A program made the position numbers and the translations under genes. The notes beneath the pieces were generated by a model. It saw nothing but the letters and a program-made list of their open reading frames with translations. It searched no databases and was not told the DNA's origin. From DATKMG01 sp035541995 (lineage in GTDB: Bacteria > Acidobacteriota > Terriglobia > Versatilivoradales > Versatilivoraceae), in NCBI GenBank assembly GCA_035541995.1, contig DATKMG010000164.1, forward strand, positions 1-9,664: a DNA stretch of 9,664 bases. The letters run 5' to 3'. Below, piece by piece: positions 1 to 6,309 of the stretch (within the stretch, counting starts at the first letter, position 1; the number at the start of each line of letters is the position of its first letter).

Positions 1-1741
1 TACCCTTCGATGAGCCCATCCAGAGGTTGCTGTTGCCATCTTCAAGAATCTGACATACCGTATCGTCGAGTAATCCGTCTTCAACCGTGAAACGTGTGAA
101 TCGTCCGTCTTTCATTCGGGTTAGGCCGCCCCGGGTACCAATCCAGAGGACATAATCTTGATCCTCATACAGGCTCAATACTGAATCATTAGAGAGTCCC
201 TGATTCGATCGGTAAGTCGTAAACAGACCGTCCTTGAACCGGGAAAGGCCACCATTGTCAGTACCTATCCAAAGACTTCCATCATGACTCTCTAGGAGTG
301 CCCTTACGCTGCTGCCTGCTAGCCCTTGGTCGACACCAAAAGCCGTGGACTGTCCATTTCTCAACTGATTGAGTCCGTTGTTGGTTCCCAACCAGAGACT
401 GCCGTCCCGGCTTCGAAGGATAGCTCTGACATCGGGGTCGGAGAATCTCTGGCTCGTTGTCACCGTCGTGAAGGTTCCGTCTTTGATCTTGCATACGCCC
501 TTCTCTCCGGCACCGGTCCAAAGGGTTCCGTCTCGATCTTCATAAACTGAATATACGGTTTCATTGAGGAATCCGTTTCTCGGGGTGAAGGCTGAGAATA
601 TTCCCGCTCTCAGACGGTTTAATCCCCCACCTTCCGTTCCAAACCAGAGATTCCCGTCCTTGCTTTCATAAACACACTTCACATCTTCGTTGGTTAGTCC
701 ATCCTTCTTCGTATAAGTGGTGATGCTGCCGTCCTTTAGGCGATTCAATCCGCCTCCCCTGGTTCCTATCCACAGGCTCCCCTCCCGATCCTCATAGAGG
801 GACAGGACGTAGTCGCTGGAAAGTCCATCTGTCGTGGTATATGAAGTGAATTTCCCATCGAGAAACCGTGCCAGGCCTCCGCCTACTGTGCCGAACCATA
901 GGTTTCCGTCACGGTCTTTGCAGATTGACCAAATGTCTTTGTCTAAAAGACCCTGTTTCAGACTGTAAATGGTGAAGTTCCCGTTCCGCAATCGGTCGAT
1001 CCCGCCTCCATCGGTGCCAATCCATAGACTCCCGTCGGAATCCTGCAAGAAGGCCATCCCATCGAGATCTGACATCCCCGATTCCAGGCCGTAATACGAG
1101 AGTTTCCCATCTTTCAGGCGGTTTACTCCCTGGTCAGTGCCAATCCACAAGCTCCCATCATGACCTTCGTACAGGGCACTGACCGAATTGCTACGTAAGC
1201 CCTGTTGGGTGGTGTATGCTGTGAGTTTTCCGCTTTGCCAGCGAACGATCCCACTGCCAGAGATGCCAATCCAGAGGCTGCCGTCTCGACCGGCTCGAAG
1301 GCAGGTGATACTCTCAGAAGGGAGACCGTCGCGGATCCCGTACTTTGCGAACTCACCCCCCGACATGCGAAGAAGTCCCCCGGCAGTACCAATCCAGAGG
1401 CTTCCATCAATTCCTGTTTGAAGTGAGGTCACGGAATTGTTTTTGAACGCGTCGGTATTGCGTTTGTCAAAGACGGTAAACCTGACCCCGTCAAAGCGAA
1501 CTAAGCCAGCCGGAGTTCCGAACCAGAGATAACCATCTCCCGTTTGGGCAATAGCAGTCACCGTGTTCTGCGGCAATCCGTCTTGAGTTTGCCAAGTGTG
1601 GTGCACGTATTGGCTGAACGATTTATGGCGATCCAACGCATAAATGTGATTAACACCAAGACCGCTGACGCCCAGGAGAAGGGCGGCAGCCTTGAGTATC
1701 CTCTTACCGAGTGGATGATTTAGAAGTGTGAAGAAAATCAT
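1..1741 (-). CDS. Two-component-regulator propeller sensor protein (N-terminal part, cut by the left window edge)
   Basis: The reverse strand is open from the ATG at 1741-1739 to the window edge: 580 codons with no stop, so the C-terminus is missing. Residues about 16-36 are hydrophobic after a basic GKR and end in a plausible signal-peptidase site (IYA-LD). Next comes the family-typical lead-in SFSQYVHHTWQTQDGLPQN, then at least 12 full and one partial Reg_prop blade of about 42 residues, each with a DGL...V..L...DG.LWIGT..GL.R...G.F pattern. An in-frame TGA lies six codons upstream of the ATG, so only a TTG five codons earlier could lengthen it; no strong ribosome site is visible. In known relatives such propellers form the periplasmic sensor of a histidine kinase, hybrid two-component protein or diguanylate cyclase. 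Two seven-blade propellers (14 blades) are usual, so about one blade plus Y_Y_Y, membrane and output domains would follow. Ligand and output are unknown; a glycan signal is inferred only from the neighbours. Confidence 0.88.
   Translation of the reverse strand, partial: MIFFTLLNHPLGKRILKAAALLLGVSGLGVNHIYALDRHKSFSQYVHHTWQTQDGLPQNTVTAIAQTGDGYLWFGTPAGLVRFDGVRFTVFDKRNTDAFKNNSVTSLQTGIDGSLWIGTAGGLLRMSGGEFAKYGIRDGLPSESITCLRAGRDGSLWIGISGSGIVRWQSGKLTAYTTQQGLRSNSVSALYEGHDGSLWIGTDQGVNRLKDGKLSYYGLESGMSDLDGMAFLQDSDGSLWIGTDGGGIDRLRNGNFTIYSLKQGLLDKDIWSICKDRDGNLWFGTVGGGLARFLDGKFTSYTTTDGLSSDYVLSLYEDREGSLWIGTRGGGLNRLKDGSITTYTKKDGLTNEDVKCVYESKDGNLWFGTEGGGLNRLRAGIFSAFTPRNGFLNETVYSVYEDRDGTLWTGAGEKGVCKIKDGTFTTVTTSQRFSDPDVRAILRSRDGSLWLGTNNGLNQLRNGQSTAFGVDQGLAGSSVRALLESHDGSLWIGTDNGGLSRFKDGLFTTYRSNQGLSNDSVLSLYEDQDYVLWIGTRGGLTRMKDGRFTRFTVEDGLLDDTVCQILEDGNSNLWMGSSKG
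2..1582 (-). repeat. Tandem coding repeat of about 126 bp (beta-propeller blades)
   Basis: Within the propeller gene the same coding block recurs every 120-130 bases. Its most conserved core, CCAATCCAGAG-like on the plus strand (LWIG on the coding strand), appears near 139, 1018, 1140, 1267, 1389 and in variant form near 261, 390, 642, 761, 895 and 1522. Thirteen copies are visible, the leftmost being incomplete. The copies have diverged at the DNA level but keep their protein motif, which points to old duplication under selection rather than a recent expansion. The ninth and tenth blades (around residues 390-475) are the most degenerate, with LWTGAGEKGV in place of LWIGTxGGGL. Confidence 0.85.
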
Positions 1742-2183
1742 TGGTCTGTTTTGCTCAATCACCTTCAAGACTAGCAGATTATCATTGGCGCTTGATCTTG
1801 CTCCTTCGGCAAGCGGGTGACCGGGCTTTGCGAGAAAGAACTCTCAACCCATAACTCTGCTCAGCCTCTTGTACTTATCGGCCATAGCGACCAATGATGT
1901 AGGGGATTCATTCTGATAAAGGGGTGCAAGAAGTCCTGTTCGTGGCCGTAGATCTGGCGAAGACTCTCCTTCAAGAACACTGGGCATTGAGCGCCCAAAC
2001 CGCACCTCAGATTGGGTCACATGTCGAAGTGAATCGAGCAAACTCCTAGCGAGAAGGGACGGCACCCGGCAATGTGGCAGCAAGAAAGAAATTATGAACG
2101 GGCTCGAAGGGCATCACGTGGACACTGACCTCCCAAGGGACTTAGAGGCACTTATACGAAGAGATTCGCACTTCCTGGTTGGC
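1742..2183. other. Intergenic stretch without a recognisable gene
   Basis: This 442-base gap lies between the start of the propeller gene and the stop of the reductase, both reading leftward, so it should hold the propeller gene's promoter and any terminator of the GH94-reductase unit. I see no clear promoter hexamer pair, no strong stem followed by T residues and no RNA gene. A 79-codon reverse frame at 2083-1844 is open, but its product is rich in Arg, Ser, Leu and Pro with no motif, and it has no good ribosome site; I do not count it as a gene. Confidence 0.5.
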
Positions 2184-3182
2184 TCATTTCTTATTCCATT
2201 CGAGTATCTGATCAATATTCTGGAGTTCGTCTGAGGAAAAATGCAGATTCAAGAGAGCTGCGACATTCTGCTCAACCTGTTCAATCTGGCTGGCTCCAAT
2301 TAGAGCGCTCGTCATGCGGCCATCTCTGAGAACCCACGCAAGCGCTGTCTGTGCAACCGTCTGTCCACGTTGTTGTGCCAGGCGGCCCAATGCCCGCACC
2401 TGATTGAGCCGACGTTCGTCAATATCAGTTTTTTTCAGAAACCCATGGGGTTTAGAGGCTCTCGAATCCACTGGAATTCCGTGCAGATATCGATTCGTCA
2501 ACAATCCTTGTGCAAGGGGACAAAAGGCAATGCAACCGATGCCTTGGGTTCCAAGCAGATCTAGCAGACCTTCCTCAATGGTTCTCTCAAACATCGAGTA
2601 TTGAGGTTGATGAATGAGACATGGCGTCCCCAGTTCACTAAGGACTCTTGACGCCTCCGCTGTTTGATGAACGTTGTAGCTGGAGATGCCAACATACAGC
2701 GCCTTTCCTGATTGAACCGCACGGTTAAGGGCCGACATCGTTTCTTCGACCGGAGTTTGCGGATCCGGTCGGTGAGAGTAGAAAATGTCAACATATTCCA
2801 GCCCCATCCGCATGAGGCTCTGATCCAGACTGGCCAGTAGATACTTTCGCGAGCCCCAGTCTCCATAAGGTCCCGGCCACATTTGCCATCCGGCTTTAGT
2901 GCTGACAATGAGCTCATCTCGGTAACTCGCCAGGTCCGTTTTCAAAATCCGTCCGAAATTTTCTTCTGCCGATCCCGGTGGCGGCCCGTAATTGTTGGCC
3001 AGGTCAAAATGCGTGATCCCGAGGTCGAATGCACGGCAGAGCAGGGCCCGGCTGTTCTCCAAGCTATCGACTCCTCCGAAGTTATGCCAGAGCCCAAGTG
3101 AAATGGCAGGCAATAGCAGACCACTCTTGCCACAGCGCCGATACTGCATGGTCTCATAACGATGGTAGCTGGCAGTGTACAT
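2184..3182 (-). CDS. Aldo/keto reductase, YghZ / L-glyceraldehyde 3-phosphate reductase-like
   Basis: A 332-residue cytoplasmic NADPH-dependent reductase with a TIM-barrel fold. The protein closely follows the E. coli YghZ (Gpr) pattern, as recalled: MQYRRCGKSGLLLPAISLGL near the start, GITHFDLANNYGPPPGSAEE, STKAGWQMWPGPYGDWGSRK, YVDIFYSHRPDP, VQSGKALYVGISSYN, IHQPQYSMFER, IAFCPLAQGLLTNRYL, and a C-terminal SALIGASQIEQVEQNVAAL NADPH-site segment. The catalytic tetrad can be read as Asp60, Tyr65, Lys96 and His137. Length matches the family (about 330-346). The frame stays open 33 codons further upstream, but the ATG at 3182 is preferred because GGAGGG sits four bases before it and homology begins just after it. 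It follows the GH94 gene by 148 bases on the same strand and may be co-transcribed. Relatives reduce L-glyceraldehyde 3-phosphate, methylglyoxal and other aldehydes; the true substrate, perhaps a sugar aldehyde, cannot be told here. Confidence 0.93.
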   Translation of the reverse strand: MYTASYHRYETMQYRRCGKSGLLLPAISLGLWHNFGGVDSLENSRALLCRAFDLGITHFDLANNYGPPPGSAEENFGRILKTDLASYRDELIVSTKAGWQMWPGPYGDWGSRKYLLASLDQSLMRMGLEYVDIFYSHRPDPQTPVEETMSALNRAVQSGKALYVGISSYNVHQTAEASRVLSELGTPCLIHQPQYSMFERTIEEGLLDLLGTQGIGCIAFCPLAQGLLTNRYLHGIPVDSRASKPHGFLKKTDIDERRLNQVRALGRLAQQRGQTVAQTALAWVLRDGRMTSALIGASQIEQVEQNVAALLNLHFSSDELQNIDQILEWNKK

Positions 3183-3186
3183 GTGT

Positions 3187-3192
3187 CCCTCC
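3187..3192 (-). promoter_or_regulatory. Ribosome binding site of the aldo/keto reductase
   Basis: GGAGGG on the reverse strand lies four bases before the ATG at 3182. It decides the start against the upstream ATG at 3281, which would add 33 residues that do not resemble the family. Confidence 0.7.
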
Positions 3193-3302
3193 AGTTTCTT
3201 TTGGGGCGCTGGAAATCCCGGGCATTGAGTGATTGATCCTTGCATGACTGCTGGGACCCGGAGGGCACCGGCTTTTCGCATGGATCACACAGTTTTATTC
3301 TT

Positions 3303-3323
3303 CAATCGGCAATCGGCAATTGG
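3303..3323. repeat. Three tandem copies of a 7-base unit
   Basis: CAATCGG occurs twice (3303-3309, 3310-3316) and a third time with one change, CAATTGG (3317-3323). It sits seven bases beyond the GH94 stop codon, in the gap before the reductase. It could be simple slippage; no role is evident. Confidence 0.7.
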
Positions 3324-3330
3324 AAATAAG

Positions 3331-5775
3331 CTAGCTCAGCGTTGCTTCAACCGAGATTTCTCGCCGCTCATCGGCTGGAATTGGAACAATATTGCCATTG
3401 ATCGGCACGCCATCGACTTTGAGTGCAACTTGGTTCCCAACGCCCAACCGCTCGACGGCGATATGATAAGTGACACCCCTGAACGTACGAACAGCTTTGA
3501 ATCCACGCCAGCTCCTTGGGATGACAGGGGCAACCTGAAGCCCGTCATAGCAGGTGCGGATACCGAGAATCCACTGAGTCATGGCGTAATAATTCCAGGC
3601 GGCGGTGCCCGTAAGCCAGGAGTTTTTGGCTTCGCCGTGAGTAGGAGCATCCGGACCGGCAATCATCTGGGCATAGACGTATGGCTCGCAGCGGTGCAAC
3701 TCGCTAATGATTTCCCGGGCAGAAGGGTTAATTCGCGAATAATAATCGTGGGCTCGATCGCCGTTTCCGATTCGCGTTTCTGCAATCATCACCCAGGGAT
3801 TATTGTGGCAGAAAATGCCTGCATTCTCTTTATATCCTGGCGGGTACGACGAAATCTCGCCCAGATGGAGGTAGTATTTCGAATAGGCAGGCTGCTGTAG
3901 AGTGATGCCGTGTCTGGTGGCGAGGTGCTTGTGAACTGATTGCATCGATTTGGCAGCCATGCCATCGTTCAAGCCGATGCCCGCCAGCACACAGAACCCC
4001 TGGGTCTCAATGAAGATTTTCCCCTCGACGCAATCTTTTGACCCGATCTTATGGCCGAAGTCATCATAGGCACGCAGGAACCACTCGCCATCCCAACCGT
4101 ACTTGCGGATGGTTTCCTCCATCCTGTCCACTTCGGCAAGATAACCCCTCGCTTCGTTTTTAAGGCCACGATGGTCCGCAATGTCAGCGAGTTCTCTGCC
4201 TGCCAACACAAACAGCGCGGCAATAAAAAGGGACTCAGCGACTTTGCCGTCCTTGTTGGTGGTCGTCTGGAACGACTGCCCTGGGGTATCGGAGAAGCAG
4301 TTCAAATTCAGACAATCGTTCCAGTCGGCGCGGCCGATCAAAGGGAGCCCATGGGGTCCAAGCCGTTCGAGTGTGTACTTGAAACTACGCTGCAAGTGCT
4401 CGTAAAGGGTTTGCTCTGAACCGGGTTCATTGTCGTAAGGGACAGATTCGTCCAGGATGCTCCAATCCCCGGTTTCCTTTAAATAAGCTGCTACTCCCAC
4501 AATGAGCCAATGGGGGTCATCGTTGAAGTTGCTGCCGACATCGTTGTTGCCGCGCTTGGTAAGAGGCTGATACTGGTGATATGCCCCACCAGTGGGCAAT
4601 TGGGTGGATGCGAGATCCAGAATCCTTTCCCGGGCTCGCAACGGGACCATGTGGACGAATCCCAGCAAATCCTGGTTGGAATCGCGGAAGCCCAAGCCGC
4701 GTCCTATTCCAGACTCATAGAACGAAGCTGAGCGCGACATGTTGAATGTCGCCATGCACTGGTAGGCATTCCATATATTGACCATCCGGTTGGAGTGAAC
4801 ATCGGGCGTTTCCACCTGGAAGATCCTGAGCAGGCCATCCCAGTATTGGCGTAAGTTCTTGAAGGCAGCATCGACGTTTGCAGGGTCCAGATACCTGGCG
4901 GTTATCGGCTTGATGGATTTCTTGTTGAGAAACTGCGAATCGGGTGGGTCAAATTTCTGGTCTTGCGGGTTCTCATGATAGCCCAGCACGAATATCACCT
5001 GCTGAGTTTCGCCCGGGGCCAGCTCGAGCTTCACCTGGTGTGCACCGATCGGAGCCCAGCCATGAGCAACTGAATTCGACAATACTCCCCGCTCGACTGC
5101 AAGCGGCTTGTCCCAGCCGCGATATGACCCTACAAAGGCCTCGCGTTGCGTCTCATATCCCACAAGCTTGTGTGAGCAGGCAAAAAAGGCGAAGTGATCT
5201 CGCCGCTCGCGGTATTCGGTCTTGTGGTAGATGACCCCATCCTCGATTTCCACTTGGCCGATACTGAAATTTCGTTGAAAGTTGGTTGCATCATCCTGGG
5301 CATCCCACAGGCAGAACTCGACACTCGAGAAAATGGAGAGCGAAGCATGGTTAGACCGGTTATTTGTGATTGTAAGTTGCCAGATTTCGAGGTCCTCGTC
5401 CAATGGAACGAAATAGTTGGTGTGGGCTTCAATACCGTGATAACTGGCTCCAATGATGGTGTAACCCATACCGTGGCGGCAAATGTAATCCCTCAGATCG
5501 CTCCGGGTCGGTTGCCAGGAAGGGGACCAGAATTCAGCCGATTTGTCATCGCGCAGATAAATGTAACGCCCGCCAAAATCGTAAGGGACATTGTTGTAGC
5601 GATACCGGGTGATGCGCCGCAGTCTTGCATCGCGGTAGAACGAGTAACCGCCTGCGGTGTTCGAGATGATTCCAAAATAGGCCTGACAGCCGAGGTAATT
5701 GATCCAAGGCAATGGTGTGTCGGGCTGTGTAATCACATATTCACGATTCTGGTCATCGAAGTACCCAAATTTCAT
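3331..5775 (-). CDS. Cellobiose phosphorylase, glycoside hydrolase family 94
   Basis: An 814-residue cytoplasmic enzyme (no signal peptide) expected to convert cellobiose plus phosphate into glucose and alpha-D-glucose 1-phosphate. It is collinear with the Cellvibrio (Cellulomonas) gilvus enzyme, about 820 residues, over its whole length: MKFGYFDDQNREYVIT, PWINYLG, AGGYSFYRDARLRRITRYRY in the N-terminal beta-sandwich, then the (alpha/alpha)6 barrel with MVNIWNAYQCMATFNMSRS, GRGLGFRDSNQDLLGFVH, AYHQYQPLTKRGNND, GLPLIGRADWNDCLNLN, YPPGYKENAGIFCHNNPW and NSWLTGTAAWNYY. Asp487 in WND matches the known general acid; His657 and TGTAAWN (about 722-728) fall at the phosphate site. The frame runs 37 codons further up, but the ATG at 5775 is chosen: GGAG lies eight bases before it, homology starts there, and the upstream ATG at 5886 overlaps a likely -10 box. 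Probably first gene of a unit with the reductase. Other GH94 activities (cellodextrin, chitobiose, cyclic glucan) are less likely given the close cellobiose-type match. Confidence 0.95.
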   Translation of the reverse strand: MKFGYFDDQNREYVITQPDTPLPWINYLGCQAYFGIISNTAGGYSFYRDARLRRITRYRYNNVPYDFGGRYIYLRDDKSAEFWSPSWQPTRSDLRDYICRHGMGYTIIGASYHGIEAHTNYFVPLDEDLEIWQLTITNNRSNHASLSIFSSVEFCLWDAQDDATNFQRNFSIGQVEIEDGVIYHKTEYRERRDHFAFFACSHKLVGYETQREAFVGSYRGWDKPLAVERGVLSNSVAHGWAPIGAHQVKLELAPGETQQVIFVLGYHENPQDQKFDPPDSQFLNKKSIKPITARYLDPANVDAAFKNLRQYWDGLLRIFQVETPDVHSNRMVNIWNAYQCMATFNMSRSASFYESGIGRGLGFRDSNQDLLGFVHMVPLRARERILDLASTQLPTGGAYHQYQPLTKRGNNDVGSNFNDDPHWLIVGVAAYLKETGDWSILDESVPYDNEPGSEQTLYEHLQRSFKYTLERLGPHGLPLIGRADWNDCLNLNCFSDTPGQSFQTTTNKDGKVAESLFIAALFVLAGRELADIADHRGLKNEARGYLAEVDRMEETIRKYGWDGEWFLRAYDDFGHKIGSKDCVEGKIFIETQGFCVLAGIGLNDGMAAKSMQSVHKHLATRHGITLQQPAYSKYYLHLGEISSYPPGYKENAGIFCHNNPWVMIAETRIGNGDRAHDYYSRINPSAREIISELHRCEPYVYAQMIAGPDAPTHGEAKNSWLTGTAAWNYYAMTQWILGIRTCYDGLQVAPVIPRSWRGFKAVRTFRGVTYHIAVERLGVGNQVALKVDGVPINGNIVPIPADERREISVEATLS

Positions 5776-5783
5776 AATAATTG

Positions 5784-5787
5784 CTCC
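5784..5787 (-). promoter_or_regulatory. Ribosome binding site of the cellobiose phosphorylase
   Basis: GGAG on the reverse strand, eight bases before the ATG at 5775. It supports this start over the in-frame ATG at 5886. A small perfect inverted repeat, GAATT-AAG-AATTC (5790-5802), lies just upstream of it. Confidence 0.6.
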
Positions 5788-5840
5788 AGGAATTAAGAAT
5801 TCTCGATCAGTGGTATGCCTGCAGTCCCAGTATTCGACTC

Positions 5841-5861
5841 CCACCCTGCCCAACAGGGTGG
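5841..5861. repeat. Perfect inverted repeat in the presumed GH94 leader
   Basis: CCACCCTG, five bases (CCCAA on the plus strand), then CAGGGTGG: an 8-bp perfect stem. If the -10 box at 5890-5885 is used, this lies in the untranslated leader of the GH94 message, roughly 65-85 bases before its start codon. It could be an operator for a dimeric regulator or an RNA stem; no T-run follows it, so it is not a classic terminator. Confidence 0.6.
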
Positions 5862-5884
5862 ATCTCTGGACGAACAAACACGCC

Positions 5885-5913
5885 ATTATACCTGACTTGA
5901 GTTCGAAATCAGA
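5885..5913 (-). promoter_or_regulatory. Candidate promoter for the cellobiose phosphorylase gene
   Basis: On the reverse strand a consensus TATAAT (5890-5885) stands about 110 bases before the GH94 start. The matching -35 position (about 5913-5907) holds only weak hexamers, TCTGAT or CTGATT, so an activator may be needed if this promoter is real. The spacer includes the palindrome TTCGAA (5907-5902). The call rests mainly on the -10 match and position. Confidence 0.4.
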
Positions 5914-5929
5914 CGGTTTAGAGAGGGTG

Positions 5930-6097
5930 GGCGGTTGGTGCCACCGCCGCTAAGGTGGAACGGGGAAGATGGCGCTTTACAAAAGCGCCCTACGGGGGGC
6001 CGGGCGAATCTTTTAGGGCGGTTGTGTCAACCGCCATTCGAGGAGGCCGGTGAGAGGCACTTAACAAAAGCGCCCTACAGCGCTTCTCGGTGAAGCG
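5930..6097. repeat. Cluster of GC-rich palindromes: two tandem copies of a two-hairpin unit
   Basis: Copy 1 has hairpin A at 5930-5948 (GGCGGTTG-GTG-CCACCGCC, imperfect) and hairpin B at 5971-5989 (GGCGCTTT-ACA-AAAGCGCC, perfect). Copy 2 has hairpin A at 6017-6035 (GGCGGTTG-TGT-CAACCGCC, perfect) and an imperfect hairpin B near 6057-6075. The 15-base string ACAAAAGCGCCCTAC is identical at 5979-5993 and 6064-6078, so the copies are offset by 85-87 bases. A further perfect stem, CGCTTC-TCGGT-GAAGCG, follows at 6081-6097. The cluster sits between the two divergent promoter candidates. The organisation resembles REP/BIME-type dispersed intergenic repeats; a role in supercoiling, transcript ends or regulation is not shown. 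Confidence 0.7.
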
Positions 6098-6309
6098 TCG
6101 CGGGGCGCGGCGTCTCCAGAGGTTTAGAACCCCGGGGGTTTGATATAGCATTGCATGCCAAGAACAAGGGTTGTATATTCCCGGTCGACTGGATGTCTGC
6201 AAAGATTTGCACTTCGGAACCCTTACTTCTTCGTCAAGATTAAGCGAGACTAATACTTATGCCAGTTATCTTGAGGTATTTTGCAGTCAAAAGGCAGTGC
6301 GGGAAAACC
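6098..6309. other. GH9 upstream region
   Basis: The stretch between the palindrome cluster and the GH9 start holds a short GC-rich near-palindrome, AACCCC-G-GGGGTT (6128-6140), and then changes sharply to AT-richer sequence where the candidate promoter lies. Past that promoter, a presumed leader of roughly 70-125 bases runs to the GH9 start with no strong structure that I can see. Confidence 0.4.
6151..6179 (+). promoter_or_regulatory. Candidate sigma-70-type promoter for the GH9 gene
   Basis: TTGCAT (6151-6156) and TATATT (6174-6179) are separated by exactly 17 bases; each matches the consensus hexamer at four or five positions. Transcription would begin near 6186. The location between the palindrome cluster and the GH9 gene, in an AT-rich pocket, supports the call, but no transcript data are available. 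Confidence 0.45.

Noticed and set aside
2..1582. Non-coding tandem satellite repeat
   Set aside because: The 126-base period keeps one reading frame and a conserved propeller-blade motif in every copy, so it is a coding repeat.
1844..2083. 79-codon reverse-strand open frame in the gap between the propeller sensor and the reductase
   Set aside because: The product shows no recognisable motif, has no clear ribosome site and has the composition of a chance frame, although it does not overlap a larger gene.
3229..3900. 223-codon plus-strand open frame
   Set aside because: It lies almost wholly antisense to the 3' part of the GH94 gene, whose protein matches its family throughout; the plus-strand product has no family features.
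5194..5796. 200-codon plus-strand open frame
   Set aside because: It is antisense to the conserved N-terminal domain of GH94 and its product has no recognisable motif.
5971..5989. Rho-independent terminator
   Set aside because: The 8-bp stem GGCGCTTT/AAAGCGCC is strong, but no T-run follows on either strand, and it lies between divergent genes where no transcript is expected to end.
5930..6097. CRISPR array
   Set aside because: There are only two diverged units, each made of palindromes with different loops; there are no uniform repeats with unique spacers and no cas genes.
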